Below are positions 16,669 to 26,050 of a DNA stretch of 64,000 nt, piece after piece. Position numbers and translations under genes: made by a program. Position 1 is the stretch's first letter. The number at the start of each line of letters is the position of its first letter. Under the pieces are notes generated by a model. That model made no database searches and had not been told where the DNA came from. It saw only the letters and a list, made by a program, of their open reading frames with translations. Source of the stretch: Oscillospiraceae bacterium (GTDB lineage: Bacteria > Bacillota > Clostridia > Oscillospirales > Ruminococcaceae); contig JAUNJJ010000004.1 of assembly GCA_030533325.1 (NCBI GenBank), positions 23,275-87,274 on the forward strand. The letters run 5' to 3'.

Positions 16669-17865
16669 TTATTCAACGATAATAAATCCGGCATCCTTAA
16701 GTGCCTGACGGATTTCTTCCTTGTGTTCAAAGTTACGTGTCTCAAGCACTATCCTGAGGTAGCAGCCTATGATATCTGAACCTTCGTTTGAACGTTCGTG
16801 GTGAATAGAGATAACATTTCCGCCGAGATCAGCAATGAGTTTTGATACATCGCGAAGCTGACCAGGCTTGTCGATAAGTTCAATATTGATTGAGTCCGTA
16901 CGTCCTGACTTAAGAAGGCCTCTCTTGATAACTCTTGAAAGAATAGTAACGTCAATATTTCCGCCTGAAACGAGACATACAACTTTTTTGCCCTTTACAG
17001 GTACTTTATTGAACATGGCAGCTGCAACCGAGACTGCACCTGCACCTTCTGAAATGAGCTTCTGCTGTTCGATAAGTGCAAGAATAGCAGATGAAATTTC
17101 GTCGTCAGTAACGGTTACAATCTTATCGACATATTTCTGACACATCTCAAATGTGTTTACGCCGGGTTCCTTTACCTTGATACCGTCAGCAATGGTTGAA
17201 ACAGAGTCAAGACATTCAATCTTACCGTGTTCAATTGAGGTTACCATACTCGGAGCACCGCTTGCCTGAACGCCGTATACTTTCACATCAGGATTGAGAC
17301 TCTTTAATGCAAATGCAACGCCGGAGATAAGTCCGCCGCCGCCGACAGGTACGATAACTGCATCCAGTTCAGGGAGCTGATCGAGGATTTCAAGACCAAT
17401 AGTACCCTGACCGGCTATAACATATTCATCATCAAAGGGATGAATAAATGTGTATCCCTTTTCATCCTTCAGCTGGAGAGCTTTGTTATACGCATCATCA
17501 TAAACACCTTCAACCAGACATACTTCCGCACCGTAGCTTTTTGTAGCTTCCACCTTTGAGATAGGAGCTCCGTCAGGGAGGCAGATAAGTGATTTAATGC
17601 CGTTTGCAGAAGCTGCGAGGGCAACGCCCTGAGCATGGTTTCCGGCTGAGCAGGCGATAACGCCTTTTTTCTTTTCTTCATCGGAGAGCTGTGATATCTT
17701 GTAGTATGCACCTCTTACCTTGAACGAACCTGTAATCTGGAGATTTTCTGTTTTGAGATAGATATCGCAGTCCGGATTTATCTTTGGAGCGTGAATAAGG
17801 TCAGTTTTTCTGACAACATTTTTCAGTACATAACTTGCGTGATAGATTTTATCAAGTGTAAGCAT
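16669..17865 (-). CDS. ilvA: Threonine ammonia-lyase
   Basis: A PLP enzyme that turns threonine into 2-oxobutanoate, the first step to isoleucine. The PLP lysine lies in TGSFKVRGAYY near residue 50, the phosphate loop is SAGNHAQGVA, and PVGGGGLISG follows. The C-terminal ~75 residues (INIELIDKPGQLRDVSKLI) form one ACT-like domain. The total of 398 aa matches the short class with a single ACT domain (TdcB/IlvA-like) rather than the long biosynthetic form. The ATG at 17865 was chosen over the GTG at 17874; both are possible. It sits downstream of the ilvBNCD genes, which supports a biosynthetic role. Confidence 0.93.
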   Translation of the reverse strand: MLTLDKIYHASYVLKNVVRKTDLIHAPKINPDCDIYLKTENLQITGSFKVRGAYYKISQLSDEEKKKGVIACSAGNHAQGVALAASANGIKSLICLPDGAPISKVEATKSYGAEVCLVEGVYDDAYNKALQLKDEKGYTFIHPFDDEYVIAGQGTIGLEILDQLPELDAVIVPVGGGGLISGVAFALKSLNPDVKVYGVQASGAPSMVTSIEHGKIECLDSVSTIADGIKVKEPGVNTFEMCQKYVDKIVTVTDDEISSAILALIEQQKLISEGAGAVSVAAAMFNKVPVKGKKVVCLVSGGNIDVTILSRVIKRGLLKSGRTDSINIELIDKPGQLRDVSKLIADLGGNVISIHHERSNEGSDIIGCYLRIVLETRNFEHKEEIRQALKDAGFIIVE

Positions 17866-17890
17866 TTTTTTCACTCATTTCGTAAAAAAA

Positions 17891-19093
17891 TTAAGTATTT
17901 TCGGCGATGAGGCGGTCGACTATCTGCTTTGCAGCTCTTGCTGAGCGGCCGCTCTTTGCAATGGCAAATCTTTCAGCTTCTTCGAAGAGTTTATCTTCCG
18001 GAATATCAAGACCATTCTGTTTTGCAAGTCCTGAAACAATCTTAAGATATTCATCCTTTGCCGGTTTTGAGAATGAGATTTTCAGACCAAAACGTTCTGA
18101 CAGGGAGATAAGCTGCTGTACAGTATCGTTTCTGTGAACATCGTCACCGTTTCTTTCCGAGAAGTTTTCCTTTACAAGATGACGTCTGTTGCTTGTTGCA
18201 TAGATGGCAATATTTGCGGCTCTTGCTGAAACTGATCCTTCAAGTATAGCCTTAAGTGCACCGAAGTTGTCATCATCTGATTCAAATGAAAGATCATCGA
18301 TGAACAGAATAAATTTAAGCGGATTTTTACTGAGACTGTCCATAATCACCGGGATGTCATGGAGCTGGTCTTTTCTTATTTCTATGATACGCAGACCCTG
18401 ATCTCTGTATTCATTTGCAATGGCTTTTACAGAAGATGATTTTCCTGTACCTGCATCACCTGTAAGAAGTACATTTGAAGCAGGCTTTCCTCTGAGAAGA
18501 GCAATGGTATTGTCAATTATCATCTGACGCTGTGTTTCATAGCCGATAAGCTGGGAAAGCTTGATTTCATCAGGGTGTTTTACAGGAACAATATTTCCGT
18601 CCTTTACTATAAACATATAGTACTTTGCGTAAATGCCGTAGCCGAATTTGCCGACGTTATCAATTCTCTCCCTGTATTCGCTTCTGAAATCATATACAGT
18701 ATTGTCCCAGTCAGGAAGGAAACCGTCGTAGTCTATGCATTTCTTTACATCTTCGGAAGTAATCTGTGAAATCTCCTGGAGTGAGAGAAGTTCATTTTCA
18801 AGACATGCCTGCATCTTGTCACCGGGCTCAGTGTTCTGAGCTTTTTTTATCATGCATATGTTTTCATCCTCAAAAACAAGAGTAAGAATATATGTTCCGA
18901 GATCGTTATGGTGACGGTAAAGATCTGAAACAAAATCAGCATAGGCATGTATTGTTTCGTCAAGTGCTGTATCTTCACTGCTGACACACTTAAGCAGAGC
19001 ACTGAGACTCTGCATCGTGCGGCAGTTCATGATATCTCTGAAGATAACGAGCGAATTAAGCTTGTAGTAAAGCTTTTTTAAAGAGCTTTTTAT
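17891..19093 (-). CDS. DUF815-family AAA ATPase with apparent AUA start
   Basis: An AAA+ ATPase of the DUF815 family, function unknown. Walker A LLTGDAGTGKSSSVK lies near residue 215 and Walker B FILFIDDLSFE near 265; YATSNRRHL and a C-terminal lid follow. The first ATG in frame (19030) lacks a ribosome site. Reading on upstream gives KKLYYKLNSLVIFRDI, the typical DUF815 N-terminus, and CGGAGGCG stands 9 bp before an in-frame ATA at 19091-19093. No ATG, GTG or TTG exists in that stretch. A rare AUA start is the simplest reading; a sequence error is the alternative. The gene lies between ilvD and ilvA. Confidence 0.8.
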   Translation of the reverse strand: MKSSLKKLYYKLNSLVIFRDIMNCRTMQSLSALLKCVSSEDTALDETIHAYADFVSDLYRHHNDLGTYILTLVFEDENICMIKKAQNTEPGDKMQACLENELLSLQEISQITSEDVKKCIDYDGFLPDWDNTVYDFRSEYRERIDNVGKFGYGIYAKYYMFIVKDGNIVPVKHPDEIKLSQLIGYETQRQMIIDNTIALLRGKPASNVLLTGDAGTGKSSSVKAIANEYRDQGLRIIEIRKDQLHDIPVIMDSLSKNPLKFILFIDDLSFESDDDNFGALKAILEGSVSARAANIAIYATSNRRHLVKENFSERNGDDVHRNDTVQQLISLSERFGLKISFSKPAKDEYLKIVSGLAKQNGLDIPEDKLFEEAERFAIAKSGRSARAAKQIVDRLIAENT

Positions 19094-19112
19094 TTTAAAG
19101 CGCCTCCGTTTA

Positions 19113-20777
19113 TCAGAACTTGTTGATTATAGCACCCTTGTCTGCAGAAGAAACCATGGCTGCATATCTTCTTGCATAGCCGGTGATATCATCCTTAACA
19201 AGGAGTTTTGTATTTTCTTTTCTCTTGGCGAGTTCTTCGTCAGAAACTTCAAGAGTGATGCTGTATTCAGGAATGTTGATGGAAATCATATCACCATCCT
19301 GTACATAAGCGATGTTTCCGCCTCTTACAGCTTCAGGTGAAACGTGACCGATGGAAGCACCTCTTGTAGCACCGCTGAAACGTCCGTCTGTGATAAGAGC
19401 AACGTCCTTGTCAAGACCCATACCTGCAATAGCAGATGTAGGGCTGAGCATCTCTCTCATACCAGGACCGCCTGAAGGACCTTCGTAACGGATAACAACA
19501 ACGTCTCCGGCAACAATCTTACCGCCTTTGATAGCAGCAATTGTATCTTCCTCAGAGTTAAATACCTTTGCAGGTCCTCTGTGAACGAGCATCTCAGGAG
19601 CAACGGCACTTCTCTTTACAACACATCCGTCCGGAGCAAGGTTGCCCCGGAGAACAGCGATACCGCCTGTCTGTGTGTACGGATTGTCAATTGGTCTGAT
19701 GATGTTTGTATCCTTGTTTACAACACCTGCGATGTTTTCACCGAGTGTCTTTCCTGTACATGTCATAACATCTGTGTGGATAAGACCCTTCTTGTTGAGT
19801 TCGTTAAGAACTGCGTATACACCACCGGCTTCATTGAGGTCTTCCATATAAGCGTGACCTGCAGGAGCGAGGTGGCAGAGGTTAGGAGTCTTGGCGCTGA
19901 TCTCATTTGCCATGTCAAGGTTGATTGTGATACCGCATTCGTTTGCGATAGCAGGGAGGTGGAGCATACTGTTTGTTGAACATCCGAGAGCCATATCAGC
20001 TGTAAGTGCATTCTGGAATGCCTTTTCTGTCATGATATCACGAGGACGGATATTTTTCTTAAGCATATCCATAACTGCCATACCTGCCTTCTTGGCAAGC
20101 TTGATTCTCTCTGAGTAAACAGCAGGAATTGTACCGTTTCCGCGGAGACCCATACCGAGAACTTCTGTGAGACAGTTCATTGAGTTTGCAGTGTACATAC
20201 CTGAGCATGAACCGCATGTAGGGCATGCCTTGTTTTCGTATTCCTCAACATCTTCAAGTGAAATTTTTCCTGCTGTGTAAGCTCCAACTGCTTCGAACAT
20301 GCTTGAGAGTGATGTCTTGCTGCCCTTAACGTGACCGGCAAGCATAGGACCGCCGCTTACAAATACTGTAGGAACATTTACACGGGCTGCTGCCATAAGA
20401 AGTCCCGGTACGTTCTTATCGCAGTTTGGAATCATAACAAGAGCATCGAAGTGGTGGGCAAGAGCCATGCATTCTGTAGAGTCAGCGATGAGGTCTCTTG
20501 TAACGAGGGAGTATTTCATACCTTTGTGACCCATAGCGATACCGTCACAGACAGCGATAGCAGGGAATACCACAGGAGTACCGCCGGCCATTGAAACACC
20601 GGTTTTAACTGCTTCTACAATCTTGTCTATATTCATATGACCAGGAACGATTTCGTTGTATGATGAAACGATACCAACCAGTGGACGCTCCATTTCTTCC
20701 TTTGTCATGCCGAGTGCGTTGAAGAGTGAACGCTGAGGAGCCTTGTCTACTCCTTCACAGTAAAAATTACATTCCAT
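19113..20777 (-). CDS. ilvD: Dihydroxy-acid dehydratase
   Basis: An Fe-S dehydratase making 2-oxo acids from dihydroxy acids in valine and isoleucine synthesis. Cluster-binding cysteines are in PNCDKNVPG and [23 protein letters not shown] and [12 protein letters not shown] are family signatures. At 554 residues it is full length. The ATG at 20777 follows AAGGCGGAAAAG; 27 upstream open codons run through the stem-loop and are unlikely to be translated. It is the fourth gene of the ilv cluster. Confidence 0.96.
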   Translation of the reverse strand: MECNFYCEGVDKAPQRSLFNALGMTKEEMERPLVGIVSSYNEIVPGHMNIDKIVEAVKTGVSMAGGTPVVFPAIAVCDGIAMGHKGMKYSLVTRDLIADSTECMALAHHFDALVMIPNCDKNVPGLLMAAARVNVPTVFVSGGPMLAGHVKGSKTSLSSMFEAVGAYTAGKISLEDVEEYENKACPTCGSCSGMYTANSMNCLTEVLGMGLRGNGTIPAVYSERIKLAKKAGMAVMDMLKKNIRPRDIMTEKAFQNALTADMALGCSTNSMLHLPAIANECGITINLDMANEISAKTPNLCHLAPAGHAYMEDLNEAGGVYAVLNELNKKGLIHTDVMTCTGKTLGENIAGVVNKDTNIIRPIDNPYTQTGGIAVLRGNLAPDGCVVKRSAVAPEMLVHRGPAKVFNSEEDTIAAIKGGKIVAGDVVVIRYEGPSGGPGMREMLSPTSAIAGMGLDKDVALITDGRFSGATRGASIGHVSPEAVRGGNIAYVQDGDMISINIPEYSITLEVSDEELAKRKENTKLLVKDDITGYARRYAAMVSSADKGAIINKF

Positions 20778-20816
20778 TTTCTTTTCCGCCTTTATTAAAT
20801 ATTTTTTATAATAAAA

Positions 20817-20856
20817 GCTGCTTTCCCACAAGCTGATGCTTAACCGGGAAAGCAGC
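20817..20856 (-). terminator. Hairpin between ilvC and ilvD (partial terminator)
   Basis: GCTGCTTTCCC pairs perfectly with GGGAAAGCAGC over 11 bp. On the minus strand it is followed by TTTTATTATAAAAAA. It lies 60 bp past ilvC and 40 bp before the ilvD ATG, so it may attenuate ilvD and distal genes or protect the ilvC mRNA 3' end. Confidence 0.7.
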
Positions 20857-20916
20857 AATCTTTTTCAGAATAAATGCCAGCCGGTCTGACTTGGCGATCA
20901 TTTCAAAAAGAAGATA

Positions 20917-22504
<1,588 letters not shown>

Positions 22505-22509
22505 AAGAC

Positions 22510-24180
22510 TTAACCTCCTATGTGAGTAATGATATTATCGATTGAACCGCCCGGCGGGAGCATAGGGAGAACGAATTCATCTTCGCTTATAGCACAGTCG
22601 ATAACACAAGGGCGCTTTGAAGCAATGGCTTCATCAAGTGCCTTCTTAAGTTCATCAGTATTAATGGCTGAGAAACCGAGTGCACCGAATGCTTCGGCAA
22701 TCTTTGTGAACTTTGTCTGACGCTTGTCAAGTGTTGTATTCGAATAGTGCTTGTCGAAGAAGAGTGTCTGCCACTGTCTTACCATACCGAGTACGCCGTT
22801 GTTCATAACAACTATAATTACAGGAACGTTATCTGAAACAGCTGTTGCGAGTTCGTTGAGATTCATGCCGAAGCTTCCGTCACCTGTAAAGAGAACTACA
22901 GGGTCTTTTGTTGCCTCGTATGAACCGATAGCAGCACCGAGCCCGAAGCCCATTGTGCCGAGCCCTCCGCTTGAGATGAACTTTCTTGACTGTTCAAATC
23001 TGTAGCGCTGTGCAACCCACATCTGGTGCTGACCAACGTCTGTAACGATAACTGCATTTTCAGGCATCTTTTCATTTACTGCATCAACGATATCGTATGG
23101 AGTCATTGCATCAGACTTCTTAAGTGATGCAGCTTCATCAGCCTTAAACTTTTCAATCTGAGCGTTCCATTCTGTGTTCTGTTTCTTTTCAACCATTGAT
23201 ATAAGTTTGCTTAAAGTGTCCTTAATATCTCCTGCGATGCCAATGTCAGAAGAAATATTCTTGTCGAGTTCGGCAGCATCAATATCTATATGTATGATTC
23301 TGCAGTTTCTTACATATACATTTTTGTTGCCTGTTGCTCTGTCACTGAATCTTGCACCTGCACAGATAACAAGGTCTGCCTCAGCCTGAGCCATTGATGA
23401 AGCATAGTGTCCGTGCATTCCCTGCATTCCGAGAAATCTTGGGTTTGAGAACGGAACTGATGAGATACCCATCAGACTGCATCCGATAGGTGCGTCAATG
23501 ATATCAGCAAATTTTTCAATTTCTGCACCTGCATTGCCTGAGATAACACCGCCGCCGCAGTAGATATATGGTTTCTTTGATTCGGCAATAAGCTTTGCAG
23601 CTTCTTCAAGATCTGCTTCATCCGCAACCGGTACAGGAAGTGCCGGAGCAACCGGTTTGTTGCTGAATTCAGTCTGAGCAATCTGAACATCCTTTGGAAT
23701 ATCAACGAGAACCGGACCCGGTCTGCCTGAACGTGCAAGAAGGAATGCTTCTCTGAGTGTGTCAGCAAGTTCGTTAATATCCTTAACTATATAGTTATGC
23801 TTTGTTATTGGGAGAGTAATGCCGCAGATATCGACCTCCTGGAAGCTGTCTCTTCCCAGCAGACTGCATGGGACGTTACCTGTAATAGCGACCATCGGGA
23901 CTGAATCGAGATATGCTGTGGCGATACCTGTTACAAGGTTTGTCGCACCAGGACCTGATGTTGCAAGAACAACACCTGTCTTGCCTGTTGAGCGAGCGTA
24001 TCCGTCGGCTGCGTGGGACGCACCCTGTTCATGGGCGGTTAAAACGTGTTTGATGCGATCCTGATATTCATAAAGAGCATCATAAATGTTAATAACCTGT
24101 CCTCCCGGATAACCGAAAATACAGTCACAGCCCTGTTCAATCAAAACTTCAATAATAATCTGTGAACCTGATAATTTCAT
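22510..24180 (-). CDS. ilvB: Acetolactate synthase large subunit
   Basis: The ThDP- and FAD-dependent enzyme for the first common step of branched-chain amino acid synthesis. The ThDP glutamate is in FGYPGGQVINIYDAL and the ThDP-Mg motif is GDGSFGMNLNELAT...NN. The product is 556 residues, full length. The ATG at 24180 was chosen because AAAGGAAATC lies upstream; a TTG at 24201 is in frame. It is the first gene of the minus-strand ilv cluster and has its own promoter at 24262-24290. Confidence 0.96.
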   Translation of the reverse strand: MKLSGSQIIIEVLIEQGCDCIFGYPGGQVINIYDALYEYQDRIKHVLTAHEQGASHAADGYARSTGKTGVVLATSGPGATNLVTGIATAYLDSVPMVAITGNVPCSLLGRDSFQEVDICGITLPITKHNYIVKDINELADTLREAFLLARSGRPGPVLVDIPKDVQIAQTEFSNKPVAPALPVPVADEADLEEAAKLIAESKKPYIYCGGGVISGNAGAEIEKFADIIDAPIGCSLMGISSVPFSNPRFLGMQGMHGHYASSMAQAEADLVICAGARFSDRATGNKNVYVRNCRIIHIDIDAAELDKNISSDIGIAGDIKDTLSKLISMVEKKQNTEWNAQIEKFKADEAASLKKSDAMTPYDIVDAVNEKMPENAVIVTDVGQHQMWVAQRYRFEQSRKFISSGGLGTMGFGLGAAIGSYEATKDPVVLFTGDGSFGMNLNELATAVSDNVPVIIVVMNNGVLGMVRQWQTLFFDKHYSNTTLDKRQTKFTKIAEAFGALGFSAINTDELKKALDEAIASKRPCVIDCAISEDEFVLPMLPPGGSIDNIITHIGG

Positions 24181-24261
24181 AAGCTTGTGATTTCCTTTCA
24201 AAAAATATATACTTTTTAACTGTAAGATTAAATCTGCTTCAGAAAAAAGTCTACATATGAA

Positions 24262-24290
24262 ATTATACCATATTGAAAAATTTATTTCAA
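24262..24290 (-). promoter_or_regulatory. Promoter of the ilvBNC cluster
   Basis: On the minus strand TTGAAA, 17 bp, TATAAT, about 80 bp before ilvB. I see no T-box in this short leader. The stretch 24300-24490 further upstream is AT-rich and shows nothing I can name. Confidence 0.68.
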
Positions 24291-24491
24291 CACAAATTTA
24301 TATTAAAATTAAGAAAAAAATGAAATATCTTAAAGATAATTCCGGAAAAAACAGTGAATCAGGAAAATATAATGTAATTTTATGGGATGTGTTTTTCCTG
24401 ATAAATGTCGAATTATATGTGAAATGTGCCTAAATTAATTTCGTTTTCTATATTGAAACTGACATTTTGGTTCTGCGTTTCAAAAAAATGC

Positions 24492-24520
24492 TTGACAACC
24501 AAATAAAATACAGATATAAT
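24492..24520 (+). promoter_or_regulatory. Consensus promoter of the structured RNA
   Basis: TTGACA, 17 bp, TATAAT: a perfect sigma-A consensus. The predicted transcript starts near 24527, about 420 nt before the next ATG. Confidence 0.8.
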
Positions 24521-24526
24521 ATACAA

Positions 24527-24930
24527 TGAACAAAAATTATTACAGTAGTTAATGTGATAGTTTTTCAGAACTTATCAGAACCGGATATAATCATAAATCG
24601 TATACCTATTCATTTGATAATCATAAACAGTACAGTGTATTTTGATTATAGCGAAGATTGTATTGATATAAGGGTAACAAGGTATACGCCGGTGGGGGCT
24701 CCACTTACAGAACATTAGGCTTGTCGCTGATTTTTATTTCCCTCGTGACTTTGATAAATGCACTGCATCAGGGTAGGACAATGGCTGTGATCAGTTTGGA
24801 GAGCAGACTATATTTTTTATCGGTTAGTTGGTTTGAAACTGACTCGAATACATGGCCCGGTAGCTTAATTCCAGAGCGTTGTTTATCAAAGGTGGCGGTG
24901 TGAATCCGCTCGTGGTCTAAAAAAATTCAC
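24527..24930 (+). ncRNA. Structured RNA or long leader, family not identified
   Basis: A stretch of about 400 nt after a consensus promoter with no credible ORF. Pairings visible by eye: CGTATACCT (24599-24607) with AGGTATACG (24680-24688), enclosing ATAATCA with TGATTAT; GTGG with CCAC around GGGGGCT; CCCT with AGGG around 24740-24773; GTTAGTT with AACTGAC around 24825-24841; GCGG with CCGC at 24894-24909. GC-rich single-stranded patches (GCCGGTGGGGGCTCC, GGTGGCGGTGTGAATCCGC) stand out against AT-rich surroundings. The zinc-ribbon gene starts 19 bp later, so it may be a leader or an independent RNA with read-through. It is not a recognisable T-box, tmRNA, RNase P or cobalamin RNA. A named clostridial RNA motif is possible, but I cannot confirm one. 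Confidence 0.6.
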
Positions 24931-24948
24931 GATAGTGAGGTAATTGAA

Positions 24949-25224
24949 ATGTTTGAAGACAAGACATTAGTATGCAAGGATTGCGGAGCTGAATTTGTTT
25001 TTACAGCCGGCGAACAGGAATTCTATGCTGAAAAAGGTTTCGAGAATGAACCACAGAGATGCAAGTCCTGCCGTTCAGCAAGAAAGGCATCAGCAAAGGG
25101 TGAAAGAGAAATGTTCACAGCTACATGTGCATCATGCGGTGGTGAAGCAAAGGTTCCTTTCAAGCCAAGAGAAGATCGCCCGGTATACTGCAGCGAATGT
25201 TTCGCTCAGATGAAGGAAGACTAA
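24949..25224 (+). CDS. Zinc-ribbon protein (zf-trcl type)
   Basis: A 91-residue cytoplasmic protein with two CxxC pairs per half: CKDCGAEF ... CKSCRSARK (residues ~9-45) and CASCGGEAKVPFKP ... YCSECF (~63-86). The first half matches the probable zinc-ribbon family found in many Firmicutes, sometimes as tandem units; the second resembles the CxxC domain of small RNA- or DNA-binding proteins. GTGAGGTAATTG precedes the ATG. The gene is downstream of the structured RNA and its strong promoter, and is followed by a terminator, so high expression as a single gene is likely. The biochemical role is unknown. Confidence 0.78.
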   Translation: MFEDKTLVCKDCGAEFVFTAGEQEFYAEKGFENEPQRCKSCRSARKASAKGEREMFTATCASCGGEAKVPFKPREDRPVYCSECFAQMKED

Positions 25225-25232
25225 GAAAAGCT

Positions 25233-25268
25233 CAGGTGTAACCGACTTGTTTCGGCTGCACCTTTTTT
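25233..25268 (+). terminator. Terminator after the zinc-ribbon gene
   Basis: AGGTGTAACCGA pairs with TCGGCTGCACCT (one mismatch region), followed by T6. Confidence 0.85.
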
Positions 25269-25410
25269 CTTTGTATATTCTGCAGAGATTTACAGAAGAA
25301 TAATCCTGTAAAATAAAAATTTCTTCTTGTATTTTTTCTTTTGATATGGTATGATAGGTTATGAAGCTGAGATTTGGTATAATCAGAATAACTAAAACGG
25401 AGGACTAAAA

Positions 25411-25617
25411 ATGGATTTTAAAGTAACAAAAGATATGATAATCGGCGATATTCTCGACAATTGTCCGCAGGCTGCACCATGCCTTCTCGAGATGGGAATG
25501 CACTGCCTCGGCTGCCCTTCAGCAAGAGGGGAATCACTTGCTGACGCATGCATGGTTCACGGTGTTGATCCGGTAGAATTTGAAAAGAAAATAAACGAAT
25601 TCATTGCAGCGCTTTAA
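25411..25617 (+). CDS. DUF1858 domain protein
   Basis: A 68-residue protein made of one DUF1858 domain: VTKDMIIGDILDNCPQAA, then MGMHCLGCPSARGESLADAC and GVDPVEFEKKINEF. The CxxC pair (HCLGC) is the hallmark; the domain is often found alone or fused to hybrid-cluster or redox proteins and is thought to bind metal or undergo disulfide chemistry. ACGGAGGAC precedes the ATG and a terminator follows, so it is monocistronic. Confidence 0.88.
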   Translation: MDFKVTKDMIIGDILDNCPQAAPCLLEMGMHCLGCPSARGESLADACMVHGVDPVEFEKKINEFIAAL

Positions 25618-25633
25618 TTCTTTATAAAAAAAC

Positions 25634-25665
25634 AAAAAATCTCTGCATCAAAGCAGGGATTTTTT
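25634..25665 (+). terminator. Terminator after DUF1858 gene
   Basis: AAAAAATCTCTGC with GCAGGGATTTTTT (one G-U pair), loop ATCAAA. Confidence 0.85.
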
Positions 25666-25686
25666 ATTTTGAAAGGAAAAATAAAA

Positions 25687-26034
25687 ATGAATATTCAGAT
25701 ATTCGGAAAGTCAAAATGCTTTGACTCAAAAAAAGCAGAGAGATTTTTTAAGGAACACGGGATAAAGTATCAGTTTGTTGATATTCTGTCAAAGGGACTC
25801 AGCGCCGGCGAATTCAGAAGCGTCTCACAGGCTGTTGGCGGAGTTGACAAACTCATAGACGAAAACCATAAGGACTACTGCGAAATAAAATACCTTCTGG
25901 ATGATGCAAAGCCTGAAAAGCTTGCTGAATGCCCGAAACTTTACAAAACGCCTGTGGTAAGAAACGGAAAATCAGCAACAGTCGGGTACTGTCCTGATGT
26001 ATGGAACGAATGGATAAAAACTGAAAAGAAATAA
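25687..26034 (+). CDS. ArsC/Spx-family protein
   Basis: A 115-residue thioredoxin-like protein of the arsenate reductase family. The N-terminal FGKSKCFDSKKAERFF has a single active-site Cys, followed by IKYQFVDI and a cis-Pro loop KTPVVRNGKSATVGY. It lacks the CxxC of Spx and the partner cysteines of classical arsenate reductases, so the general family name is safer than a function. The ATG at 25687 follows AAAGGAAAAA. The next gene starts 16 bp downstream, suggesting co-transcription with the TrmK-Nif3 fusion. Confidence 0.75.
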   Translation: MNIQIFGKSKCFDSKKAERFFKEHGIKYQFVDILSKGLSAGEFRSVSQAVGGVDKLIDENHKDYCEIKYLLDDAKPEKLAECPKLYKTPVVRNGKSATVGYCPDVWNEWIKTEKK

Positions 26035-26050
26035 TTCCGGAGGAACTTCG

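Noticed and set aside
24721..24903. A 60-codon ORF within the structured RNA
   Set aside because: It starts with a TTG without a ribosome site and crosses several RNA stems; no protein-like pattern.
24650..24930. T-box, tmRNA or cobalamin riboswitch
   Set aside because: The T-box core before an antiterminator, the tmRNA tRNA-like ends and the B12 box are not found. The RNA is left unassigned.
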